Assembly (NCBI GenBank): GCA_902774815.1 | Contig: CACYJV010000014.1 | Span: 25,547 to 89,546 of the forward strand | Length of the DNA stretch: 64,000 nucleotides | Reading direction: 5' to 3' | Origin: an uncultured Prevotellaceae bacterium | Lineage (GTDB): Bacteria > Bacteroidota > Bacteroidia > Bacteroidales > Bacteroidaceae | Part shown: positions 9,254 through 18,400 of the stretch, piece after piece | Position numbering within the stretch: the stretch's first letter is position 1 | Layout of the letters: each line of letters opens with the position of its first letter | The notes under the pieces: model-generated | Told to the model about the DNA's origin: nothing | Databases searched by the model: none | The model's input: the letters and a program-made list of their open reading frames with translations, nothing else | Position numbers and translations under genes: made by a program

Positions 9254-9289
9254 GGGATTGGGTTCATCATGAATCCAATCCCTTTTTTT
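9254..9289 (+). terminator. terminator of the susC-susD transcript
   Basis: GGGATTGG and CCAATCCC form a stem around TTCATCATGAA, followed directly by seven T residues. Confidence 0.9.
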
Positions 9290-9333
9290 ACAACCCTTCC
9301 GTTAACAAATAAAAAATAAATAGACATAAAATC

Positions 9334-9364
9334 TTGTTATTCTGCCAGCAAATGTGTACCTTTG
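9334..9364 (+). promoter_or_regulatory. promoter of the 9394 gene
   Basis: TTG at 9334-9336, 20 bases, TACCTTTG at 9357-9364; start codon 30 bases further on. Confidence 0.7.
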
Positions 9365-9393
9365 CATAATAACAAACATAACAGAACAGTACT

Positions 9394-10590
9394 ATGATGA
9401 AAAGGTCCTTATTACTCATCTGCTCACTCTTAGCACTCAACTACACATACGCACAGAAGAATCCCGTTCAAGGATTTATCGTCACCAACGAAGGCGACAC
9501 CATCAATGGAACTGTCGATATCTTGTCGAACGTTTCCAATGGCAAGGAGTGTCATTTCTGTGCCGTCGGCTCACAGGAGTATCGGACCTACCAGCCAGGC
9601 AGCATCCGCAACTACGGCACAAGCGATGGTGGCCTGCTTTACGAGTCGCTCCGCGTACCCTATGATGGTTCTGAGCGCACCGTCTTTGCCGAGTATCTGG
9701 TCAAAGGAGGTATTAGCTTGTTCTTCTATACCCCCCGAAATGGCGAGACCGCCTATTTCTTTGTCGACGAAGAAGGAAAAGTCACCACGATGACCGATCC
9801 GAAATCAAGCAGCATGGACTCCCGCCAGCTCGAGAAAGCCCGACATAAGGCCATGGACGATGCCACGCAAGTGTTCAGCCGCGACAACCGCTTCGTCGAA
9901 AAACTGCTCGTCAGCCACTTCGAACGTCGCAACCTGACAAAGCTCACCCACGAATTCAACGACCTCTATTGCACCAACGCCGGCGATTGCATCGAGTTCA
10001 ACTATAATCCCAAAACGGCAGCATTGGTAAAAGCCCGATTCCTCATAGAGGCAGGTGCTGGCATCGGAACTATCCATGCCGATAAAGTTGATGGCTACTC
10101 CCTGGCTTCAGCCGATGCCGAATTCACATCACCGATGTTTCGCGTTGCTGCTGGCCTTGATTTAGCCTTCCCTCGCTACACCAATCATATCTCGGTTCAG
10201 CTCACGACGTCCCTCATGAGTTATTCCTGTCATAAAACATTAGACGACAAAGACCGCTCCTTGAAAGGATTCTATTGGGGCATCCATCCGGGCGTCACCT
10301 ACAAATTCCTTCCCAAGAAAGCCATCACTCCCTTGGTCCGTGCCGGCATCAACTTGGATTTTCCCATTGGCGTGAAGGATGAGAACATGGAAGGCTATTG
10401 GGTGGCCGACCGCAGGAAAACCCTCTTTTCTGTTGAGATGGGCTACTATGTCGGTGCAGGCGTCAGCCTCCCCATTGGCAATAAAGAGCTGCGCATCACA
10501 GTCGACTATGCTGCCCATAGCGCCTTCAACACACCTGTCTACGACTTCACGACTAACAACTTCATGCTCACTGCCGGCATCTGTTTGTAA
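9394..10590 (+). CDS. secreted outer-membrane beta-barrel-type protein, function unknown
   Basis: 398 residues with a signal peptide ending TYAQ at about residue 21 (ATG at 9394 or 9397 give nearly the same protein). The N-terminal part carries NPVQGFIVTNEGDTINGTVDI, a motif common to a group of Bacteroidetes envelope proteins of unknown role. From about residue 210 the sequence alternates in short amphipathic strands (FLIEAGAGIG, FRVAAGLDLAFPRY, LRITVDYAAHS, NNFMLTAGICL) that look like an eight- to ten-strand outer-membrane barrel ending in a hydrophobic C-terminus. It is monocistronic, with its own promoter. A PorT-like barrel is a reasonable class; no biochemical function can be given. Confidence 0.75.
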   Translation: MMKRSLLLICSLLALNYTYAQKNPVQGFIVTNEGDTINGTVDILSNVSNGKECHFCAVGSQEYRTYQPGSIRNYGTSDGGLLYESLRVPYDGSERTVFAEYLVKGGISLFFYTPRNGETAYFFVDEEGKVTTMTDPKSSSMDSRQLEKARHKAMDDATQVFSRDNRFVEKLLVSHFERRNLTKLTHEFNDLYCTNAGDCIEFNYNPKTAALVKARFLIEAGAGIGTIHADKVDGYSLASADAEFTSPMFRVAAGLDLAFPRYTNHISVQLTTSLMSYSCHKTLDDKDRSLKGFYWGIHPGVTYKFLPKKAITPLVRAGINLDFPIGVKDENMEGYWVADRRKTLFSVEMGYYVGAGVSLPIGNKELRITVDYAAHSAFNTPVYDFTTNNFMLTAGICL

Positions 10591-10626
10591 TTTCGTCAAA
10601 TAGTTTTATCTCGCGGCAAAACAAAG

Positions 10627-10934
10627 CATAGCTTTATACGCTACAACCCATAGCTTTATACGGTAAGAACCTATGCTTTATAGGGGTATAAAGCTATGCT
10701 TTGTAACCTCAGACTCAATGCTCTTCTGGCCACATCTCAATGAGTCGTAGCCTCAAAAGCATTGCTCCTCAAGCGTCAACCCATTGTTCCTCAGGCGTCA
10801 ACCCATTGCTCCTTCGGCAAGAAACCGTTGCCCCTTAAGCTACAAACCATTGTCCTATCAGGAAAAAACATTGTCCGTTCGGGGAAAAACCGTGCTCTTT
10901 TCGGCAGAAAACCGTTGTTTTTTCAGCATAAGAG
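10627..10934. repeat. degenerate tandem array, 14 units with a 22-bp period
   Basis: Fourteen consecutive units begin at 10627, 10649, 10671, 10694, 10716, 10738, 10760, 10782, 10804, 10826, 10848, 10869, 10891 and 10913; twelve are exactly 22 bases, one is 23 and one is 21. Each starts with CATAGC, CATTGC, CGTTGC or a close variant and many end in AAC or AACC. The first units carry CTTTATAC and its reverse complement GTATAAAG, giving a dyad around the unit boundary. Units are diverged in the middle but the period is kept. It is not a CRISPR array: there are no spacers. Confidence 0.85.
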
Positions 10935-11358
10935 AGCGGAAAGCGTTCATTTTTTCGACGTTTTTACCTCGTTATTTATGTTATCTTCTGTCAAAATAGC
11001 GATTTACTGCCATTCTGCCATCTTACTGCCAGTTGTAACCCATTGATTATCAACAAGTGTTGCAGCAATGGCAGATTTGCAATAGAAAAATAAAATTCCT
11101 GGTAGAATGTCAACCCAACCAGTACACCTCACACCGATCTAGTACAAAAGAGATTGGATGAAATCAATCTGAAAACCTACTGTGAACCTCTGCCTCAAAA
11201 AGAAGAAAATCTTGAGCTTGGCACCGATCATTAGGGAGTGTCGTCGAAAACAGTGAGCTTGAACGCACACCTTACCAACAAATCAAAAGAATTTGACACC
11301 CAAAAACTAACGATTTGAAAGTTCGGAAGAATATATAAAAAGAAAATAGAGAAATTCT

Positions 11359-11389
11359 TTTGCTCTGCCCCTATTTTTTTGTAACTTTG
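11359..11389 (+). promoter_or_regulatory. carB promoter
   Basis: TTTG at 11359-11362, 19 bases, TAACTTTG at 11382-11389; ATG 32 bases downstream. Confidence 0.75.
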
Positions 11390-11420
11390 CAGTCTGGAAG
11401 CGATAACAAACCAAAAACTC

Positions 11421-14400
11421 ATGATGAACAAGAAACTTTCCAAGGTGCTGGTGCTGGGCAGCGGTGCCTTGAAGATTGGACAGGCAGGCGAATTCGATTA
11501 CTCGGGCTCGCAGGCCCTGAAGGCTTTGCGCCAAGAGGGAATCCAGAGCGTGCTCGTAAATCCGAACATTGCCACCATTCAGACGTCGGAAGGCATTGCC
11601 GACAAGGTTTATTTCCAGCCCGTGACGACCCATTTCGTGACGGAGATCATCAAGAAGGAGCGCCCTGACGGCATTCTCCTGGCCTTTGGTGGACAGACGG
11701 CGCTTAACTGTGGCACCGAACTCTACCAGACTGGTGTGCTGAAGGAATATGGTGTTGAAGTGCTGGGCACAAGTGTCGAGGCTATCATGGACACCGAGGA
11801 CCGCGACCGCTTTGCACGCCGTCTCGACGAAGCTGGCCTGAAGACTCCCGTCAGCCATGCCGTTGAATCGATGGACGCAGCCCTCAAGGCCGCTCATGAA
11901 ATTGGTTTCCCCATTATGATACGCTCAGCCTATGCGCTGGGCGGTCTTGGTTCAGGCATCTGCCCCGACGAGACTACGTTCCGCGAACTGGCTGAGAGTG
12001 CCTTCACGTTTGCCCCACAGATTCTTGTCGAAGAGTCGCTGAAGGGTTGGAAGGAGATTGAGTTCGAGTGCATCCGCGACAAGAACGATCACTGCTTCAC
12101 CGTGGCTTCGATGGAAAACTTCGACCCCCTGGGCATCCACACGGGCGAATCTATCGTCGTGGCTCCTACCTGTTCGCTCACAGACGAGCAGGTGAAGATG
12201 CTGCAAGACATCACTATCAGTTGCGTGAAGCACCTGAACATCGTTGGCGAGTGCAACATTCAATTTGCCTTCAATGCCGAAACCAACGACTACCGCATCA
12301 TCGAAATCAACGCCCGCCTGTCGCGTTCGAGCGCCCTGGCATCGAAAGCCACCGGCTATCCCCTTGCTTTCGTGGCCGCAAAGATTGCCCTTGGCTACAC
12401 GCTCGACCAGATTGGTAAGCTGGGAACGCCACAGTCGGCCTACCTTGCTCCGCAACTCGACTACATGATCTGTAAGATTCCACGCTGGGACCTCACCAAG
12501 TTTGCCGGCGTAAGCCGCCAGATTGGTTCATCGATGAAGTCGGTTGGCGAGATCATGTCTATCGGTCGCACCTTCGAAGAAATGATTCAGAAGGGCCTTC
12601 GCATGATTGGACAGGGCATGCATGGCTTCGTTGGCAACGACCACATTCGCTTCGACAATCTCGACGATGCTCTTCAAAACCCCACCGACCTGCGCATCTT
12701 TGCCATAGCACAGGCCTTGGAGGAAGGCTACACCATTGATCGCATCGAAGAACTGACCAAGATCGACAAGTGGTTCCTGTCGCGTCTGAAGCATATTGTT
12801 GACCTGAAGCACGAGCTGCAGAAGTTTAATTCGCTCGACGAGCTAAGCGATGAGTTCCTGACCGAGGTGAAGCAGGCCGGTTTCTCAGACTTCCAGATAG
12901 CCCGTTTCGTGCTGAAGCCTACCAGCGGCAACATGGAGAAGGAGAACCTCGAGGTACGTCAGGAGCGCAAGCAGCGTGGCATCCTCCCGCAGGTGCGTCG
13001 CATTGACACCGTTGCTTCCGAGCAAGAGACCAACTATCTCTACTTTACTTACACGAAAGACGACAACACGCGTCTGAAAAACGTGCCTCATGTAGCCCCC
13101 GCCATTGTGGTGTTGGGTTCGGGTGCCTATCGCATCGGCTCGAGCGTTGAGTTCGACTGGTGTTCCGTGAATGCCATCGAGACCGCCCGCCGACAGGGTT
13201 ATCAGAGCGTGATGATCAACTATAACCCCGAAACCGTGTCGACCGACTACGACATGTGCGACCGCCTCTACTTCGATGAACTGTCGTTGGAGCGCGTGCT
13301 CGACGTCATCGACATCGAAAAGCCGCGCGGCGTCATCGTCAGCGTGGGCGGACAGATTCCGAACAACCTCGCCATGAAGCTCTACAGGCAGCATGTGCCC
13401 GTGCTCGGCACAAGTCCCGTCGACATCGACCGCGCCGAAAACCGCGACAAATTCTCGGCCATGCTCGACAAACTCGGCATCGACCAGCCGCGTTGGCGTG
13501 CCCTGACCTCGTTCGACGACATCAAGGAGTTCGTCAGCGAGGTGGGTTATCCCGTGCTGGTGCGTCCCAGCTACGTGCTCTCGGGTGCTGCCATGAACGT
13601 CTGCTACGACGATGAGGAACTGCATCGCTTCCTCGACATGGCCACAGAGGTGTCGAAGGACTACCCCGTCGTGGTGTCGCAGTTCATGCAGGACACCAAG
13701 GAGATTGAGTTCGATGCCGTTGCCGACCAGGGCGAAATTGTGGAATACGCCATTTCGGAGCATGTTGAGTATGCCGGTGTGCACTCTGGCGATGCCACGA
13801 TGATATTCCCTGCCCAGCATATCTACTTCTCTACCGTTCGCCAGATCAAGAAAATCTCGCGCAAGATTGCCAAGGAACTGAACATCTGCGGACCGTTCAA
13901 CATCCAGTATCTGGCCAAGAACCGCGAGGTAAAGGTCATCGAGTGCAACCTGCGCGCATCGCGTTCGTTCCCGTTTGTGTCGAAGATCCTGAAGCGCAAC
14001 TTCATCGAGACCGCCACGAAGATCATGCTTGGCGTGCCCTATTCGCGTCCCGACAAGAACGAGTTCGACATCGACCGCATCGGCGTGAAGGCCTCGCAGT
14101 TCTCGTTTGCACGTCTGCAGAACGCCGATCCCGTGCTGGGTGTCGACATGTCGTCGACCGGTGAGGTGGGCTGTCTGGGCGATTCGCTTGACGAAGCCTT
14201 GCTCAATGCCCTCATCGCCACGGGCTATCGCCTGCCGAAGAAGGGTGTCCTCATCTCTTCAGGTGGTGCCAAAGGAAAGGTCGACATGCTCGAAGCCGCC
14301 CAGATGCTTGTGGCTAAGGGGCTGACAGTCTATGCCACCCGTGGCACAGCCCGCTACCTGAACGACAACAACGTGAAGGCTACGGCTGTGGCTTGGCCCG

Positions 14401-14657
14401 ATGAGGAGGTCAGCGAGGAGGCTCCCGTACAGGTAATGGACCTCATTGCCAACCACGAGATTGACCTGATCGTGAACGTGCCGAAGAACCATTCGAAGCG
14501 CGAGCTGACCAACGGCTATCGCATCCGCCGTGCCGCCATCGACCACAACATCCCGTTGATGACCAATGTGCGCCTGGCCAAGGCCTTCGTACGTGCCTTC
14601 TGCAACATCAGCCTCGAGGAGATTCCCGTGAAGAGTTGGCAGGAGTACAACAGTTAA
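11421..14657 (+). CDS. carB: carbamoyl-phosphate synthase large subunit
   Basis: 1078 residues, full family length. It combines ammonia (from the small subunit), bicarbonate and two ATP into carbamoyl phosphate for pyrimidine and arginine synthesis in the cytoplasm. The duplicated architecture is clear: first ATP-grasp half (about 1-400; GSGALKIGQAGEFDYSGSQ, AFGGQTALNCG), oligomerisation region (about 400-550), second ATP-grasp half (about 555-935; GSGAYRIGSSVEFDWC, VGGQIPNNLA, RASRSFPFVSK) and a C-terminal MGS-like allosteric domain (about 936-1078). The first start (ATG ATG at 11421) fits the family. It is transcribed alone here with its own promoter and a strong terminator; carA is not in the window, at least not adjacent downstream. 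Confidence 0.97.
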   Translation: MMNKKLSKVLVLGSGALKIGQAGEFDYSGSQALKALRQEGIQSVLVNPNIATIQTSEGIADKVYFQPVTTHFVTEIIKKERPDGILLAFGGQTALNCGTELYQTGVLKEYGVEVLGTSVEAIMDTEDRDRFARRLDEAGLKTPVSHAVESMDAALKAAHEIGFPIMIRSAYALGGLGSGICPDETTFRELAESAFTFAPQILVEESLKGWKEIEFECIRDKNDHCFTVASMENFDPLGIHTGESIVVAPTCSLTDEQVKMLQDITISCVKHLNIVGECNIQFAFNAETNDYRIIEINARLSRSSALASKATGYPLAFVAAKIALGYTLDQIGKLGTPQSAYLAPQLDYMICKIPRWDLTKFAGVSRQIGSSMKSVGEIMSIGRTFEEMIQKGLRMIGQGMHGFVGNDHIRFDNLDDALQNPTDLRIFAIAQALEEGYTIDRIEELTKIDKWFLSRLKHIVDLKHELQKFNSLDELSDEFLTEVKQAGFSDFQIARFVLKPTSGNMEKENLEVRQERKQRGILPQVRRIDTVASEQETNYLYFTYTKDDNTRLKNVPHVAPAIVVLGSGAYRIGSSVEFDWCSVNAIETARRQGYQSVMINYNPETVSTDYDMCDRLYFDELSLERVLDVIDIEKPRGVIVSVGGQIPNNLAMKLYRQHVPVLGTSPVDIDRAENRDKFSAMLDKLGIDQPRWRALTSFDDIKEFVSEVGYPVLVRPSYVLSGAAMNVCYDDEELHRFLDMATEVSKDYPVVVSQFMQDTKEIEFDAVADQGEIVEYAISEHVEYAGVHSGDATMIFPAQHIYFSTVRQIKKISRKIAKELNICGPFNIQYLAKNREVKVIECNLRASRSFPFVSKILKRNFIETATKIMLGVPYSRPDKNEFDIDRIGVKASQFSFARLQNADPVLGVDMSSTGEVGCLGDSLDEALLNALIATGYRLPKKGVLISSGGAKGKVDMLEAAQMLVAKGLTVYATRGTARYLNDNNVKATAVAWPDEEVSEEAPVQVMDLIANHEIDLIVNVPKNHSKRELTNGYRIRRAAIDHNIPLMTNVRLAKAFVRAFCNISLEEIPVKSWQEYNS

Positions 14658-14684
14658 GCGTGCTTTAGGCACCCTATAAGACAA

Positions 14685-14723
14685 CTTTCGCCCCGCAAAA
14701 TCATTGGTTTTGCGGGGCGAAAG
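14685..14723. terminator. terminator after carB, palindromic
   Basis: CTTTCGCCCCGCAAAA pairs with TTTTGCGGGGCGAAAG around a seven-base loop. The 16-bp perfect stem lies between the convergent genes carB and the minus-strand barrel gene and could serve both. Confidence 0.9.
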
Positions 14724-14752
14724 CTATTTGTTACCTTAATGAAAAATCCTTT

Positions 14753-15241
14753 TTAGATGTAGAATCCGAAGCCGACACGCAGGCCAACCTTCGAGAAATC
14801 GCTGTGGTCCTTGAACGACTGCTGATAGTAAATGGCTGGTTCAATGGTGACGGTGCGGCTCAGGAAGAAGGCATAGCCCACCTCCACGCCAGGCATCACG
14901 TCGTTGTAGCCACCAGCACCATGCACATACTTGCAGTTGACACCCAGGAAAATGCCGTTCTGCAGGATGTAGTAGCGGCCACCGGCACCCACTTCCACCT
15001 GATCGTCCTTCATCGTCTTGCCCTGATGGTTCCAACCTCCCTGCACATAGAGCAGCAGGTTGTCGGCAGCAAAGATACCGCCCTGAGCCTGAAGGCCTAT
15101 GTTCAGTTTGTTCTGACCGCTGTAGTTCAGGTCGAGTCCCGTCAGCGAAGTGCCCACATAGAACTTGTCCTGCTCGAACTGTGCACTTGCAGCCAGAGGC
15201 AGAAGCGCCACTACCATCACGATAAATAGTTTCTTAATCAT
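14753..15241 (-). CDS. small outer-membrane beta-barrel protein
   Basis: 162 residues with a cleavable signal peptide ending ASAQ at about residue 21. After it come alternating strands (FYVGTSLTGLDLNYSG, NIGLQAQGGIFAADNLLLYV, QVEVGAGGRYYI, GIFLGVNCKYV, VMPGVEVGYAFFL, VGLRVGFGFYI) and a terminal aromatic-hydrophobic Tyr-Ile, as expected for an eight-strand barrel of the outer membrane beta-barrel domain family. Likely monocistronic, convergent with carB. Nothing points to a specific role; such proteins are common structural or transport-related envelope proteins. Confidence 0.75.
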   Translation of the reverse strand: MIKKLFIVMVVALLPLAASAQFEQDKFYVGTSLTGLDLNYSGQNKLNIGLQAQGGIFAADNLLLYVQGGWNHQGKTMKDDQVEVGAGGRYYILQNGIFLGVNCKYVHGAGGYNDVMPGVEVGYAFFLSRTVTIEPAIYYQQSFKDHSDFSKVGLRVGFGFYI

Positions 15242-15355
15242 ACGTTTTTTGGGTTTAATTGTTATTTTTGTTCTTCTAATTTTTTACAAAATTAGCAATT
15301 TATTTGCGAGGAAGAGCCATTTATGCTCACAAAAAATCTTAAAAACCTACATAAA

Positions 15356-15387
15356 TTTGATATTTAGCATGTTTATGCTTATCTTTG
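15356..15387 (+). promoter_or_regulatory. promoter of the CotH/lamin-tail gene
   Basis: TTTG at 15356-15359, 20 bases, TATCTTTG at 15380-15387; start codon 34 bases downstream. Confidence 0.72.
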
Positions 15388-15421
15388 CACCGATATTTAT
15401 AGAAAGAGGACTAACTAATCA

Positions 15422-18400
15422 ATGATAATGACGCAGAAAAACTTTGCCGTCAGCGTGCTCATCATGCTGCTGGCTCTTTGCATCGGCACACCCGTCCGGG
15501 CTGAGAAGGGTTGGATTGACGTGACTGACAAATATCTGAAGAACCCTGGTTTCGACGGTAACAGCAACGCCTACTGGACATACACCAGCGATGCCCACTC
15601 GCAAACCGTGCGTTGCGAGGCCATGGAGTTTTGGAATGGCACATGGGACCTGTATCAGGTCATCAGCAACCTGCCTGCAGGCGAGTATCGCATGACGGTA
15701 CAGGCCTACTATCGTTGCATGGACAACGACCCTGGCTACCAGAACTATCAGAACGGCACCGAGGACATCACGGGCGTGATGTATGCCGGACAGACCGAGC
15801 AGGCTCTTGTGAGCATTTACAGCTACCAATTCGCCGAAAATGCGCCCGATGGTTGCTGGACCTACAACGACTGGTGGGGTGGCGGTGCGAGTGCAACGTT
15901 CCCCAACACGATGGAAAGTGGCACTGAAGCCTTCAAACGCGGTGCCTACGTGAACGTGATGGAGTTCAATCACGATGGCGGACAGCTGCAACTGGGACTG
16001 CGCAACACGCAGTTCACGCAGAGCAACTGGTGCCTTTTCGACAACTTCAAGTTGGAATACTATGGCGAAATCGTTCCTGCCACTGACATCAAGATCGAAC
16101 CTACCAATGTCGAGATTATCGTTGGCGAGCACTTCCAGATGAAGGCCACCATCGAACCTGAGGAAGCCACGTATCAGAAGATTCGTTGGACCGTTGGCAA
16201 CAGCAATATCGTCAGCATCGACGAAGACGGCGTCGTGACAGGTTTGAACGTCGGCACGTCGCGCGTTTATGCTCGCACCACCGACGGTACCAACAAGCTG
16301 GCTGGAGCTACGGTTCGCGTGGGGCGCAACGAAGCCACTTTGGAATCGCTCATCATCAACGAAATCATGGCAGCCAACGTCGACGAGTTCGTCAGTCCCG
16401 CCTTCAACTTCGACGGCTGGGTTGAGCTCTACAATCCCACCGATTTGAGCGTCCAACTCGACGGCATCTACATGAGCGACGACCCCGCCGACCTGAAGAA
16501 GTGGTACACCCCGAAGGCTATGGGCACCATTCCGGCACACGGCTATCACGTCGTATGGTTCGGCAGCAACGACCTGCGCACGCAGAATGCCCAGTTTAAT
16601 CTCGACGTAGATGGCGGAACACTCTTCATCAGCGGCTCCGATGGCAAGCTCATCACCCAGCAGACCTATCCTGCCGCACTCCAACGCGTCAGCTATGCAC
16701 GCACCACCGATGGCGGCGACACGTGGGCTCTGACCGACCAACCTACGCCTGGAGCCTCGAATGCCGGCACCACCTATGCCGCGATGCAGCTGGCTGCACC
16801 CGTTGTCGACCTGCCTTCACAACTGTTCACAGGCCAGTTGAGCCTCAACGTCACGATTCCTGCAGGCTGCACGCTGCGCTATACCACCGACGGAACGCTG
16901 CCTACGCCGACCAATGGCTCGACCAGCCGCACCGGACAGTTCAGCATTTCGCAGTCTACGAACTATCGTTTCCGTCTCTTTGCCGATGGTTATCTGGCCT
17001 CGCCCACGACCACTCGCTCCTTCATCTACCGCGACCGCGACTACATGTTGCCCGTGGTAAGTGTCGTCAGCGACCCGCGTTTCCTCTACGACGACTCGCT
17101 GGGCATCTACGTACGTGGCACCAACGGCCGCCCAGGCAATGGTCAGTCGTCGAAGTGCAACTGGAACATGAACTGGGACCGCCCCGTTAACTTCTCCTAT
17201 ATCGATGCCAATGGCGACATGGTCATTAACCAAGACGTTGACCTCGAGATGTGTGGTGGTTGGAGTCGCGCTTGGACGCCCCACTCATTCAAGCTGAAGG
17301 GTGCCAAGGAGTATGGCGGTTCGAAGAAGCTGGAGTATCCTTTCTTCAAGGCAAAGCCCTACATCAACAACCGCACCTTGCAGATTCGCAACGGCGGCAA
17401 CGACACGCAGTGCCGCTTCTTCGACCCTGCCGTGCAGACCATCGTGCAGACTTCGGGCATCGACATCGACGGTCAGTCCTATCAGCCTGCCCATGAATTC
17501 GTCAACGGCCAGTACATCGGCGTGATGAACGTGCGCGAACCGAACAACAAGCACTACGTCTACGCCAACTATGGATGGGACGACGACGAGATTGACCAGT
17601 TCGAGATTTCGCCCGACTCCTTCTACGTTCAGAAATGCGGCACCGACGAGGCCTACAAGCGTCTTGTTGCACTCTCGGCCAATGCTGCTGACGACGACGT
17701 TTACGCAGAGATTTGCCAGCTGCTCGACATCGACGAGTACATTAACTACCATGCCGCCGAGTTCTATCTTGGCAGTAACGACTGGACACGCAACAATGTG
17801 AAGGCCTTCCGCCACCGCGATGGCGGTCGCTTCCGCTTCGTACTGTTCGACACCGACGGCTCTTTTGCCTATGGCGATAACATGTTCAACTACTACATGG
17901 GCATGGAGTACAACTACCACTTCAACGCCCTGCTGCCCAGCGGACAGGTCATTATTGCCGACAACACGCTCGTTCGCCTGTTCCGTCAGCTGCTGCAGAA
18001 CGAGCAGTTCCGCCGCCGCTTCATCGACACCTATTGCATGATGGGTGGCAGCGTGTTCGAGCAGAGCCGCTGTACCGAGATCATCGATGCGCTGTCTGCC
18101 ATCGCTGGTCCTGCCATGGCACTCAATGGCGAGTCGCCTTACAACACGGCCAACACGCTGAAGAACCGTTTCAACGGGCGCAACAGCACCATGATTCGCG
18201 GTCTGCGCAACTATGCCGCATTCAACCTTGGCAGTACAGCGGCACAGAACGTCAGCCTGCGCAGCGACACCGATGGTGCGCGCATCGAAGTCAATGGCAT
18301 CGACGTGCCAACAGGCCGTTTCAACGGCAGCCTCTTCCAACCTGCCACCATCAAGGCCATTGCTCCAGCCGGCAGCGTCTTCCAAGGATGGCTCTCGGGC

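Larger units (their letters stand above)
10591..11420. other. 830-base spacer holding the first 22-bp array and the carB leader
   Basis: The first half is the repeat array (10627-10934). The second half has no convincing gene. A 41-codon open stretch at 11109-11234 (ending TAG) has protein-like composition but no ATG and may be a gene remnant. Promoter elements for carB lie at 11359-11389. Confidence 0.6.

Noticed and set aside
10627-10934. The 22-bp array as a CRISPR locus
   Set aside because: Units join directly without spacers, they differ from each other, and there are no cas genes.
10762-11046. A 94-codon frame over the 22-bp array
   Set aside because: It is produced by the repeat itself, changes composition halfway and has no signal, domain or promoter.
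11109-11234. 41-codon open stretch before carB
   Set aside because: Protein-like composition but no ATG and a stop directly upstream; cannot be supported as a gene.
12885-13820. 311-codon minus frame opposite carB
   Set aside because: Shadow of carB, which is complete and conserved.
15419-16741. 440-codon minus frame opposite the CotH gene
   Set aside because: Shadow frame; composition is dictated by codon use of the real gene.
17285-18385. 366-codon minus frame opposite the CotH gene
   Set aside because: Same reason; no family similarity, and the plus frame carries CotH and lamin-tail domains.
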